Of a DNA stretch of 64,000 nt, positions 53,419-61,807 are shown piece after piece. Under the pieces are notes generated by a model. It was not told the origin of the DNA and made no database searches. It was given only the letters and a program-made list of their open reading frames with translations. How positions within the stretch are numbered: position 1 is the first letter of the stretch; every line of letters starts with the position of its first letter. Location: assembly GCF_014280075.1 (NCBI RefSeq), contig NZ_CP047950.1:1116001-1180000 (forward strand), written 5' to 3'. The position numbers were made by a program, and so were the translations under genes. This DNA comes from Synechococcus sp. A15-62. Its GTDB lineage: Bacteria > Cyanobacteriota > Cyanobacteriia > PCC-6307 > Cyanobiaceae.

Positions 53419-54915
53419 TCAGGTAAGCGCGTCAAGAAAATCGCCGGCCCGGCGCTGATGGGCCAACAGAACGTCGGGAGCCATGCGATCCAGGTTGCGG
53501 GCCATCATCGCCAGCCGGTATTGGCGCCGGAAAAAGTCCTGATGGCGATGGATGAAGGTCCAGAACAGGCCATCCCAGGTGTCACACCAGTCGCCTTTGC
53601 GGTAATCCGACATCTTGCGCACGTAGTTCGAGCCAGAGAGGTAGGGCTTGGTGGTGAAGATGCCACCGTCAGCGAACTGACTCATGCCAAAGACGTTGGG
53701 CACCATCACCCAGTCGTAGGCATCCACAAACAGCTCCATGAACCAGGTGTAGATCCGGGTTGGATGGAATCCGCAGAGGAGCATCACATTGCCCAGGAGC
53801 ATCAGGCGTTCGATGTGATGGCAATACCCGGTCTCCAGGGCATGACGGATGGCGTCATCGATCGGGGCCAGACCCGTGGATGCGGTGTAGAAGGCGGAAG
53901 GGATCGGTCGGTCGTCGAAGCCCCAGAAATTGCCGTTGCGCATCTCCACCCCATGGCGCCGGTACATCGCCGCCATGAACTCCCGCCAGCCGACGATCTG
54001 ACGCAGAAATCCCTCCAAAGAATTGAGGGGGATGTCGCCGGCCTCAGCCCGCTCCAGCATTCGATCCAGCACCTGCTGCGGCGTAAGCAGACCAATGTTG
54101 AGCATCGGCGTGAGCACGCTGTGCCACATCACCTGGTGCTGGGTGCTGATCGCATCTTCGTAAGCCCCGAACTGGCGCAGGCGTTGTTCGAGGAATTGAT
54201 CCAACCAACGGGCTGCATCGCCATGGGTAACGGGGTAATGGAACCCGTCCCAGCTGCCGATGCCGGCCACCCCCTCCCCGATGAGCTGCTGCCGAGCAGC
54301 CTCGACGAGGGCCACCGAACCGCTTGAGCGTTCGGCCGGGGGCTCTGGAACAAGGATTCCCTTGGGGAGCTTCTTGCGGTTGTCGGCATCGAAACTCCAG
54401 CGGCCACCAACAGGGCCACCATCAGGATCGATCAGCAGATCCAGTCGCTTGCGCTGCATCTCGTAGAAGCGACCCATCAGGGGCTTCTTGCCGGAGGCGA
54501 AATGGTCCCCGATGACGGCCTCTGGGGTGAGCAGCATCGGGGTGGCGACGATCTCCAGACCGCAGCCGTGGCGCGATGCGAAGGCGGAGATCCGTCGGGT
54601 CAGAACATCGTCCACCGGATCCGCCAGATGAAAGGCCCGGTAGCCCTGATCGAGCAGATCACCGAGAATCGCAGCGGTGCTGGCCGCCTGCCCCTGGAGC
54701 ACCCGCAACACGGTGAAGCCCTTGGCCTGAAGCATCTCGGCATAGGCATTCATCGAGGCCCGATGCAGAAGCAGGCGCTGCCGATGCACCTGGATCGGCC
54801 AGCGGGGATCAGTGCCGAACAGCAGCGGATCTTCGATCAGGGCCACAGCCCGACCCGGCCGAAGCGCGGGATGGTGCTCAAACAGCTGATGGGGAAAAAC
54901 GAGACTGAGATCCAA
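53419..54915 (-). CDS. FeS-BCP-type photolyase/cryptochrome with altered iron-sulfur site
   Basis: The 498-residue protein has an N-terminal antenna-binding region (SLVFPHQLFEHHPALRPG). The C-terminal FAD domain has YEDAISTQHQVMWHSVLTPM, LRQIVGWREFMAAMYR, YCHHIERLMLLGNVMLLCGF and NVFGMSQFADGGIFTTKPYL. This is the prokaryotic (6-4)/FeS-BCP group. After SGSNYVRKMSDY, where group members carry CxxC, this protein has RKGDWCDTWDG with a single Cys. I chose the TTG at 54915 because GGAGG lies 10 nt upstream; the longer frame runs through the next gene. Confidence 0.85.
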   Translation of the reverse strand: MDLSLVFPHQLFEHHPALRPGRAVALIEDPLLFGTDPRWPIQVHRQRLLLHRASMNAYAEMLQAKGFTVLRVLQGQAASTAAILGDLLDQGYRAFHLADPVDDVLTRRISAFASRHGCGLEIVATPMLLTPEAVIGDHFASGKKPLMGRFYEMQRKRLDLLIDPDGGPVGGRWSFDADNRKKLPKGILVPEPPAERSSGSVALVEAARQQLIGEGVAGIGSWDGFHYPVTHGDAARWLDQFLEQRLRQFGAYEDAISTQHQVMWHSVLTPMLNIGLLTPQQVLDRMLERAEAGDIPLNSLEGFLRQIVGWREFMAAMYRRHGVEMRNGNFWGFDDRPIPSAFYTASTGLAPIDDAIRHALETGYCHHIERLMLLGNVMLLCGFHPTRIYTWFMELFVDAYDWVMVPNVFGMSQFADGGIFTTKPYLSGSNYVRKMSDYRKGDWCDTWDGLFWTFIHRHQDFFRRQYRLAMMARNLDRMAPDVLLAHQRRAGDFLDALT

Positions 54916-54917
54916 CG

Positions 54918-55205
54918 TCAGCTGTCCTCCCCGGCAAGACGGCAGGCACGTCGGCCCAGGGCGGTGGCATAGGCGCGATCCACGGGTCCGCCCATGGGGC
55001 TCAGCTGGCCAGCTCGGCAATTCATCACCACTTTTTCGCGATGGCCCTGCTGATCGTTGAGCCGCAACACCAGCTGCCAGTGATTCTTGGCACTGCGCGT
55101 GATGCCATCGGCACAGACGGGCCCCGTGCACAGTCCGGGGGACGCCCAGACCGGAGCGGCGAGAAGAAGCACTCCTGCCAGAGCCATGCAGAGATGACGG
55201 ATCAT
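54918..55205 (-). CDS. Small exported hypothetical protein
   Basis: The 95-residue protein has a clear signal peptide ([21 protein letters not shown]-like, cleavage near AWAS). The mature part has four to five Cys, including [17 protein letters not shown] and RRACRLAG. The cysteine pattern suggests disulfides in the periplasm. I recognise no family. Its ATG overlaps the uvrC stop by 4 nt, and the photolyase start lies 2 nt after its stop, so the three genes form one tight unit. Confidence 0.7.
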   Translation of the reverse strand: MIRHLCMALAGVLLLAAPVWASPGLCTGPVCADGITRSAKNHWQLVLRLNDQQGHREKVVMNCRAGQLSPMGGPVDRAYATALGRRACRLAGEDS

Positions 55206-57187
55206 GCGGAGAGTTCCTGAGGCTGCTCTTCTAAAGCAGCCCTGGCATCAGCGTCGGTTCCTTCGTCGGAAGGATGGAAGAAATCGTGGATGTCGCGGGC
55301 CAGCGCCGGACCCACACCAGGGGCCTTGGACAGGGTCTCAATCGATGCCAGCTGGATGGCATCAATCGAATGGAAATGAGCTAGGAGATCCTTGACCCGC
55401 TTGGGCCCAACCCCGGGGATGTCCGAGAGGCGTGAACGCTTCATCCGCTCACCACGCTGCTGGCGGTGGAAGCTGACAGCAAAACGGTGGGCTTCATCGC
55501 GGAGTCGGCGAAGAAGCACAACCCCGAGCTGATCCGGCTCACTCTCCAGCGGCTGGCTTTCACCGGGGAGAAACACCTCTTCGCGCTGCTTGGCGAGGGA
55601 GCAGACGTTGAGATCCTCGTGCAGATCAAGCTCGCGCAGGGCCTCCATCACTGCAGAGAGCTGGCCCTTACCGCCGTCAATCATCACCACATCGGGCCAG
55701 TCGTTGAGGCCGTCGGTCTGCAGAGCGCTGCCGCCTTTGTGACGCAGGGCACCCACATCCACCCCTTCCGCCTTCGCCCGGGCCCAGCGCCGAAAACGAC
55801 GGCGCATGATTTCCGCCATCGCCATGAAGTCGTCGCTGTGGCCAGCGCGGATGCTGCTGCTGCGGATCTTGTACTTGCGGTAGTGCTGCTTGGCGGGCAG
55901 TCCGTCGATGAACACCACTTGGGACGCCACGGCATCACTGCCCTGGATGTGACTGATGTCGTACCCCTCGATCCGCCGCGGCGGGGTGGGCAACTCCAGC
56001 AGTTGCGCCAGATCCTCCGTGGCCAACGACTGCTTCTCCTGACCTTGCTTGGCACGAAGCAACTCAAACTCCGCGTTGCGCTGCACCAGTTCGATCAGAT
56101 CGGCTTTCTGCTGGCGCTGAGGGCAGTGGATCTGAACCCGACGCTCCCGCTGTTCCGTGAGCCAGTCCTCCATCAGTTTCTGCTGGGGCAGAGCGTGCTG
56201 CACCAACAGCTCGGGGGGCACCTCGACGGAATCCACCTGGCTGTAGTGCTCTTCGATCACCCGTTGCAGGATCAGGCCCGGTTCCAGGCCTGAGGCATCG
56301 GCGGTGTAGCCGAGACGACCCACCAACTTGCCAGCGCGCATCTGAAACAGCTGCACGGCTGCCAGGCGTTCGTCGAAGGCAAGGGCCAGCACATCCCGAC
56401 TCACGGAGGAGTCCGGCAAGCTCATCTTCTGGTCGGCGGTGAGCTGATCCAGGCCCTGAAGTTGATCCCGAACCCGGGCCGCCGATTCATAGTCCATCCG
56501 CTCGGCATACCGCTCCATCTGCACTTGAAGCAGCTGCTGCAGTTCATCGCTGCGGCCCTGGAACACCATCGCCACCTTGCGAAGGGTGCGGTGATAGTCC
56601 TCCGAGCTGATTTTTTTCTGGCAAACCCCCGGACAGCGCCCGATGCTGTAGTTGAGGCACGTGCGGTCGGGGTACATCGGTCGGGGCCGTTGCCTCAGCG
56701 GGAACACCCGCTTCACCAAGAACAGGGTGCGACGCAGCAGGCCGACATCGACATAGGGCCCGTAAAAGCGGTCGAGAGGGCTGCGGAAGCGACGGCGACG
56801 GGTGATGAAAATCCTTGGGTAGGCCTCACTCCAGGTGATGCAGAGGTAGGGATATTTCTTGTCGTCCTTCAGCAGCACGTTGAAATGCGGCTGATGGTTC
56901 TTGATCAGGTTCGACTCGAGGACGAGGGCCTCCGCCTCGCTGTCGGTGACGATGAACTCAATCTCACAGACCTGGCGTGTCATCAGCCGGATCCGTGGCG
57001 ACAGATCGTGGCGGCTGCGAAAATAACTGCGCACGCGGCTGCGCAACGCCTTCGACTTGCCGACGTAGAGGATCCGGTCGTCGCCGTCCCGCATCAGATA
57101 GCAACCCGGCTCAGCGGGGATCTCCTTCAGGCGGCGTTCAAGACGCTCGGGCTGCGTCAGCAGCGGTGCACCGGAGGCAGCATCCAC
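55202..57187 (-). CDS. uvrC: Excinuclease ABC subunit C
   Basis: The 661-residue protein has the GIY-YIG nuclease ([20 protein letters not shown], then [13 protein letters not shown]) and a UVR motif ([18 protein letters not shown]). The RNase H-like C-terminal nuclease has [20 protein letters not shown] and [14 protein letters not shown]. Tandem helix-hairpin-helix motifs follow ([20 protein letters not shown] and [20 protein letters not shown]). It makes both incisions in nucleotide excision repair. Its neighbour two genes on is a photolyase, grouping UV-damage repair genes. Confidence 0.96.
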   Translation of the reverse strand: MDAASGAPLLTQPERLERRLKEIPAEPGCYLMRDGDDRILYVGKSKALRSRVRSYFRSRHDLSPRIRLMTRQVCEIEFIVTDSEAEALVLESNLIKNHQPHFNVLLKDDKKYPYLCITWSEAYPRIFITRRRRFRSPLDRFYGPYVDVGLLRRTLFLVKRVFPLRQRPRPMYPDRTCLNYSIGRCPGVCQKKISSEDYHRTLRKVAMVFQGRSDELQQLLQVQMERYAERMDYESAARVRDQLQGLDQLTADQKMSLPDSSVSRDVLALAFDERLAAVQLFQMRAGKLVGRLGYTADASGLEPGLILQRVIEEHYSQVDSVEVPPELLVQHALPQQKLMEDWLTEQRERRVQIHCPQRQQKADLIELVQRNAEFELLRAKQGQEKQSLATEDLAQLLELPTPPRRIEGYDISHIQGSDAVASQVVFIDGLPAKQHYRKYKIRSSSIRAGHSDDFMAMAEIMRRRFRRWARAKAEGVDVGALRHKGGSALQTDGLNDWPDVVMIDGGKGQLSAVMEALRELDLHEDLNVCSLAKQREEVFLPGESQPLESEPDQLGVVLLRRLRDEAHRFAVSFHRQQRGERMKRSRLSDIPGVGPKRVKDLLAHFHSIDAIQLASIETLSKAPGVGPALARDIHDFFHPSDEGTDADARAALEEQPQELSA

Positions 57188-57196
57188 CGGGCCAGC

Positions 57197-57679
57197 TCAG
57201 CCGCCGTAGTTCCAGCCGGTGCTGGCCAGGTTGAGGGCCTCACCATCGGCGATCAGACGCGCCGTTTTCACTTCTCCCACAAATACGGTGTGGTCACCGT
57301 GCTTGATCGAACCCACGAGCTCGCACTCCACACCACCGACGGCATCGGTGAGCAGAGGAAGTCCAAGTTCACCTTCCTCGAAGGGTGCCGCTTCAAAGCG
57401 ACCGCCGAGCGCCTTCTGGGGCTTGAAAAAAACGGCTGCAAGATCTTTCTGATCGGCCCGCAGGACGTTGAGGGAGAACTTGCCGGTGGCCTCGATGATG
57501 GCGTGGCTGCTGCTGTCAGCCCGAACGCCCATCACCACCAAGGGCGGTTCGAACGAGCCCTGGGTCACCCAGCTGGCCGTGAAACCGTTCACCTCATCGC
57601 CGTTGCGCACGCCGCAGATGAAGAGTCCATGGGGGATCTTGCGAAGCAGGACCTTCTTGGCGTCGGCGTCGAGGCTCAT
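57197..57679 (-). CDS. Flavin reductase-like domain protein
   Basis: The 160-residue protein begins MSLDADAKKVLLRKIPHGLF and has NGFTASWVTQGSFEPPLVVM, SLNVLRADQKDLAAVFF and SIKHGDHTVFVGEVKTARL. These match the FMN-binding flavin reductase/split-barrel family. It resembles the C-terminal reductase domain of cyanobacterial flavodiiron proteins, but here stands alone. The frame continues upstream to 58174 antisense to coaD; the ATG at 57679 is the sensible start. Confidence 0.85.
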   Translation of the reverse strand: MSLDADAKKVLLRKIPHGLFICGVRNGDEVNGFTASWVTQGSFEPPLVVMGVRADSSSHAIIEATGKFSLNVLRADQKDLAAVFFKPQKALGGRFEAAPFEEGELGLPLLTDAVGGVECELVGSIKHGDHTVFVGEVKTARLIADGEALNLASTGWNYGG

Positions 57680-57748
57680 GGCACAGATGCATTGGCTGAA
57701 ATCTAAACAGCGATCCGCTGCATAGGATCCGCCCATCGCTGATTCCCG

Positions 57749-58240
57749 ATGCGGGCGCTTTACCCCGGCAGTTTCGACCCTCTCACCAATGGTCATATGG
57801 ACCTGATCGAGCGGGCGGTGAGCCTGTTTGGCGAGGTGGTGGTTGCGGTGCTCAGCAATCCGAGCAAACGGCCTGCGTTCAGCGTCGACGAACGGATCGA
57901 ACAGATCCGCACGGCGACGCGCCATCTCTCCGGCGTGGAGGTGATCAGTTTCGATGGCCTCACGGTGAACTGTGCCGTCACCCATCGCGCCGACCTGATC
58001 CTCAGGGGCCTGCGAGCGATGAGTGACTTCGAATACGAACTGCAGATCGCCCATACCAACCGCTCGCTGGCCGACGATCTGGAGACGGTGTTCATGGCCA
58101 CCACAGCACGCCACAGCTTTCTCAGCAGCTCCGTTGTGAAGGAAGTGGCCCGCTTCGGCGGATCGATCGACCACATGGTTCCGCCAGAGGTGGCGAAGGA
58201 CCTCAACAGGCTCTTTAATTCGGCTTTCCCCGCCAGCTGA
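57749..58240 (+). CDS. coaD: Phosphopantetheine adenylyltransferase
   Basis: The 163-residue nucleotidyltransferase has its T/HxGH motif in [40 protein letters not shown], and [20 protein letters not shown] with ISSS-type LSSS. It makes dephospho-CoA from 4'-phosphopantetheine and ATP. It starts 69 nt from the divergent flavin reductase. The coiled-coil gene begins 2 nt after its stop. Confidence 0.95.
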   Translation: MRALYPGSFDPLTNGHMDLIERAVSLFGEVVVAVLSNPSKRPAFSVDERIEQIRTATRHLSGVEVISFDGLTVNCAVTHRADLILRGLRAMSDFEYELQIAHTNRSLADDLETVFMATTARHSFLSSSVVKEVARFGGSIDHMVPPEVAKDLNRLFNSAFPAS

Positions 58241-58241
58241 G

Positions 58242-59261
58242 ATGAACGACGTCCGGTTCTCCGTTCTCGATCAACTCGATCAGTTGGAGGAAGTTGTGCT
58301 GGAGGGCAGTCGGCTGCCGTTCACCGGCGGACGATTGGTCAACGAAACCGATGCCGTTGAGCTGCTGGATGCCGTCCGCGATGAATTGCCGAAGGAGCTG
58401 GAGCGGGCCGTCAAGTTGCTGGATCGCCGGGACGAGTTCATCAACACCGCCCGCAGGAACGCCGAAGAGATTGTTGAGCAGGCCCAGCGTCAACGCGAAC
58501 AGCTGGTGAACAACGCCGCGATCCGCCAGGAAGCGGAACGGCAGGTGAATGAGATGCGTGAACAGGCGCGTCAGCAATGTGAGCAGCTGCTCCAGAAAAC
58601 GCGACAGCAGGGGGCGACGTTGGAGCAGGAGATGCAAGGCAAGCTGGCGCAGTTAGAGCAGCAGTTCGCCACCCGCCGCCAGCACCTTGAGCAGGAAGCC
58701 CTGGAGCGTCGCCAGCAACTGGATCAGGAAGTGATTGAGCTGAAGCGTCAACACGCCGAGCGACTCGAAGCCAGCCGCCAACAGGCTCATCAGCAGATCC
58801 AGCAGATCGAAGCCAACGCCGTTGAGCTCAAAAGACAGCACGCTGAACAGCATGAAGCCAATCGCCAGCATGCGCTGCAGGATCTGGAGACCATTCGTCA
58901 GGAAGCCCTGCGCCTGCAGAAGGAAGGCCGGGACGAAGCCGAGCGGATTCACAACGATGCGCTGCAGTTCCGCCAGCAGACCCAACAGCAGTGCGAGTCG
59001 CTTATCCAACGCAGCCGCCAGGAAGCCGCCGGCGTTCAGGACGGTGCCAACCGTTACGCCGAACAGACCCTGGGTGAGCTGGAGGTGCGCCTCAAGGAAA
59101 TGGCTCAGGTGGTGATGGCAGGCCGTCAGGAGCTCTCCAAGATCCAGACGATCCGCTCAGCAACTCCTGCCCCCAACGCTGGTGATGACACCAAAACCGT
59201 GCCGTTCAGTCGATCCCAGCGGGCAGCGTCCCGGCTGCGCTCCATGCGGGGCAACGGCTGA
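58242..59261 (+). CDS. Long coiled-coil protein (ATP synthase F0 subunit B-like)
   Basis: The 339-residue protein has a conserved-looking N-terminal part (FSVLDQLDQLEEVVLEGSRL ... DAVELLDAVRDELPKELERA). About 200 residues of Gln/Glu/Arg-rich coiled coil follow, with a repeated unit (VIELKRQHAERLEASRQQAH and AVELKRQHAEQHEANRQHAL). A disordered tail ends the protein. Cyanobacteria commonly carry a shorter relative beside coaD. A structural or DivIVA-like role is possible but unproven. The last 56 nt overlap the convergent dacB. Confidence 0.75.
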   Translation: MNDVRFSVLDQLDQLEEVVLEGSRLPFTGGRLVNETDAVELLDAVRDELPKELERAVKLLDRRDEFINTARRNAEEIVEQAQRQREQLVNNAAIRQEAERQVNEMREQARQQCEQLLQKTRQQGATLEQEMQGKLAQLEQQFATRRQHLEQEALERRQQLDQEVIELKRQHAERLEASRQQAHQQIQQIEANAVELKRQHAEQHEANRQHALQDLETIRQEALRLQKEGRDEAERIHNDALQFRQQTQQQCESLIQRSRQEAAGVQDGANRYAEQTLGELEVRLKEMAQVVMAGRQELSKIQTIRSATPAPNAGDDTKTVPFSRSQRAASRLRSMRGNG

Positions 59262-60513
59262 TCCGCTGGCTCGCCAGCAGGATCTGGCCCATCACGGAAT
59301 TGGGTGCGTACGCCCCGTTGGCAAGCATGCTCACGTACCGCGGGCCATTGGTCGTTTCAAGAATGCCTGAGATCGCCCGAACACCACTGAGGGTGCCGGT
59401 CTTGCCCCAGAAATGACCCTCAAGGGACGTGCCCCAGAAATAGTTGCGCAGCGTTCCCCTCTGGCCAGCAATCGCCATCGAGGCCTGGTAGTAGGCCGCC
59501 AGGGGATGTTGCGCCATGCGCCACAGCAACACAGACAACGACCGACTGGTGAGCCGGTTGCCTCGGGACAGTCCACTGCCATCCCGGAGCCGAAGTCCCG
59601 TCATCGGCACACCCTGGGCTTGCAACCAGCGGGTGGTGGCGAGGGAGGCACGATTCACATCCCAGACATCCGCCGCCTCACGCATCAGCACCTCAGCAGT
59701 GAAGTTGTGGCTCTCCGTGTTGGCCAGGCTGAGCAGGGCATGCATCGGCGCGGAATCCTCGCTGTGCAGCACCACACTTGCCCCCCTGCTCCGCGCGAGG
59801 GCCGCTTCCCGGGTCTGCTGATCGACCATCTGCAGGCGAATTTGCCCCCCCTGCTGCTGCACGGTGGAATTGAGGATCCGCTGCAGCCGTTGCGCTGGAT
59901 CCATCACCGCCATGTGGAGGGCATTGCTGGTGAGGGCAAGGCGGGTGATCGGTGCGCCGTAGGCATAGGAGCGATCCGCAGGATCCCAATCGGCAGGCCA
60001 CCAGCGCTGACGCGGTTCCTCGCGCACCATCAGCTGAACAGGCGCAGAGGAGACGCTGGAGGTGCTGCTGGAGCCGCCCTGGCCAAGAGCCACCATGGCG
60101 AACCTCTGGATCTCGGCAATGCTGAGGTCGGGATCACCTTCCCCAACGATTTCCAGAGATCCATCGGGGTGACGCAAGAGCTGCGTCTTCAGACGGAAGT
60201 CGGGGCCAAGGCGATCCAGGGCAAAGGCCGTGCTGACCAGTTTCTGATTCGATGCCGGGATCCGGGGTATCCCCCCATTCAGATCAGCCAGCAGCTGCCC
60301 GCGTTGATCGAGAACGCTGACGCTCCACAACCGCTCTTCCGTGCCCACCGCTGAGTCCAAGGCCGTCTGCAGGGCCGGGCAAAGCGCACCGCCGCTGAGC
60401 ATGGCCTGGCCCTGACGTTGAACCACCGGAGGTGGTGCCAAGAGCGGAGGCGCTGCCCTGACGGGCAACTGGGGCGCCAGCACCAGCAGGGAAACCAGGG
60501 CAGAGCGAATCAA
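59206..60513 (-). CDS. dacB: D-alanyl-D-alanine carboxypeptidase/endopeptidase (PBP4 family)
   Basis: The 435-residue exported S13 peptidase has an N-terminal signal peptide (MIRSALVSLLVLAPQLPV). The active-site serine is in IPASNQKLVSTAFALDRLG (SxxK), SxN is in LRDGSGLSRGNRLTSRSL, and KTG is in FWGKTGTLSGVRAISGIL. It trims or cuts peptidoglycan cross-links in the periplasm. Its start overlaps the DUF4330 gene by 4 nt. Confidence 0.92.
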   Translation of the reverse strand: MIRSALVSLLVLAPQLPVRAAPPLLAPPPVVQRQGQAMLSGGALCPALQTALDSAVGTEERLWSVSVLDQRGQLLADLNGGIPRIPASNQKLVSTAFALDRLGPDFRLKTQLLRHPDGSLEIVGEGDPDLSIAEIQRFAMVALGQGGSSSTSSVSSAPVQLMVREEPRQRWWPADWDPADRSYAYGAPITRLALTSNALHMAVMDPAQRLQRILNSTVQQQGGQIRLQMVDQQTREAALARSRGASVVLHSEDSAPMHALLSLANTESHNFTAEVLMREAADVWDVNRASLATTRWLQAQGVPMTGLRLRDGSGLSRGNRLTSRSLSVLLWRMAQHPLAAYYQASMAIAGQRGTLRNYFWGTSLEGHFWGKTGTLSGVRAISGILETTNGPRYVSMLANGAYAPNSVMGQILLASQRISRCPAWSAAGTLPAGID

Positions 60514-61016
60514 AGAGGCATCACTCCGCTCACAACACCTTTCAAGCGGTAAAGACGACCCTCCAGTTCAACGGGCACACCCACCTTGAGCTTGGTGCCA
60601 CCGATCACAACACCGGAGGGTTTGATCTCGGCCTGGGCCTCCATCACAAACCGGGCATGGCGGGGCAGAGCGGTGGCGGGGGCATCTGCGACCACGACCG
60701 AACCATCGGGCTGCACCGCCGTCAGGGAATTGGTGACGTCATCCACCGACACCAGGCTCACCCGACCGGCCGGTTGATTGCGGATCACGATGTTGAGTGC
60801 TGCTTCCTCCCGAACTGAATTCAGCAGCTGCTCGGGATCAGCGCTGTACAGCCGCACCACATCAACGCTGACTTGCACAGGCTTCACGGCACCCGTGGCC
60901 CTGGCGACCGCATTCGAGAGCTTGGGGGACCAGACCACGCCTGCCAGAGCTGCCAGGGCGACGACTCCAGCCACAGCATCGATGGGTGAAAGGGATCGAA
61001 GCCTGTTGAGCACCAT
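60510..61016 (-). CDS. DUF4330 family membrane-anchored protein
   Basis: The 168-residue protein has one N-terminal helix (PIDAVAGVVALAALAGVVW). A beta-rich soluble domain follows with VDVVRLYSADPEQLLNSVRE, KPSGVVIGGTKLKVGVPVEL and a final EGRLYRLKGVVSGVMPL. I assign it to DUF4330, a cyanobacterial family of unknown function. It overlaps dacB by 4 nt. A perfect 10-bp palindrome (GGTTCGAACC, 61031-61040) lies 14 nt upstream of its ATG. Confidence 0.8.
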   Translation of the reverse strand: MVLNRLRSLSPIDAVAGVVALAALAGVVWSPKLSNAVARATGAVKPVQVSVDVVRLYSADPEQLLNSVREEAALNIVIRNQPAGRVSLVSVDDVTNSLTAVQPDGSVVVADAPATALPRHARFVMEAQAEIKPSGVVIGGTKLKVGVPVELEGRLYRLKGVVSGVMPL

Positions 61017-61078
61017 CGAAGGGGAGCCTGGGTTCGAACCTTAAAGAGAGTCTGAGCCTGGATCAAGCAAGGCGCGGC

Positions 61079-61795
61079 TCAATTGCGCAGACCATCAAGG
61101 AAGCGGTCGACCCCGGAGAGCTGTTGCTTGATGCTGTCGGGATCTTCTCCGGCCAGAAGCGCTGCTGTGGTGTCGGGATCCGGACGGTCAGGCAGCACCT
61201 CCAGTTGTCGGTAACCATCGGGATCCTGGCGATAGAGACGCCAGTCATCGGGAAAGCAGCGCATCAACGCACCTCCTTCCAAGGGCTGAAGCCAGTAGGC
61301 CTGCTGCCAGCTGGCCACGAAACCCTTGCGGCGCTCCCGGGCCACGCTGCCGATGCCCACGGCGGCGTCTTCGAGACGCCCGTTCAGCATCAGAACCACT
61401 CCTGCATGGTTCTCACACAAGGCCTGGAACTCCTCGTAATCCGCTGGGGAGGGGTTCACCGCAAGCAGCAGGCGAGTGTCGGGGGCGTCGCTCTTCGCAC
61501 GTTTGAGTTGATTGAAATCAAGGATCACCTCCTTGAGGTCCTCCGCATCGCGCCGGGCCAGGGCTGCAGCACCGGCATCGGGCCAAACCATCAACAGATC
61601 CTGACCAGCAGCGATCAGTGCACGGGCCAGCCGCACCGCCACCGGGAGCAGGCGCAGGCCCTCAAAGCGGAGGCTTGCGGACCAACGTTGACCATCGCCG
61701 GATCCAACGGCCGCCAGGGCGGCTTGCAACATCGCCTCCTCGGCCGCGAGCAGATCCGCGGGGAGGGCGAAACAGGGAGCGTCGGATTGAGTCAT
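61079..61795 (-). CDS. DUF1995 family protein
   Basis: The 238-residue soluble protein has an N-terminal helix pair (FALPADLLAAEEAMLQAALA). The segments RWSASLRFEGLRLLPVAVRL, LLLAVNPSPADYEEFQALCE, NHAGVVLMLNGRLED and AYWLQPLEGGALMRCFPDDW follow. This is the DUF1995 family shared by cyanobacteria and plant plastids (related to the LPA3-type photosystem assembly factors). Function here is not established. It precedes the cysteine desulfurase region by 12 nt on the same strand. Confidence 0.82.
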   Translation of the reverse strand: MTQSDAPCFALPADLLAAEEAMLQAALAAVGSGDGQRWSASLRFEGLRLLPVAVRLARALIAAGQDLLMVWPDAGAAALARRDAEDLKEVILDFNQLKRAKSDAPDTRLLLAVNPSPADYEEFQALCENHAGVVLMLNGRLEDAAVGIGSVARERRKGFVASWQQAYWLQPLEGGALMRCFPDDWRLYRQDPDGYRQLEVLPDRPDPDTTAALLAGEDPDSIKQQLSGVDRFLDGLRN

Positions 61796-61807
61796 CGCAA
61801 AATCATG

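Noticed and set aside
57700-57740. Inverted repeat CAGCGAT...ATCGCTG before coaD
   Set aside because: It is a 7-bp repeat with a 19-nt spacing and no second supporting feature; probably chance.
57680-58174. 165-codon N-terminal extension of the flavin reductase frame
   Set aside because: It is antisense to coaD; the family start matches the ATG at 57679.
61031-61040. GGTTCGAACC as a tRNA T-arm
   Set aside because: It resembles a T-loop, but no acceptor, D or anticodon arm can be folded around it.
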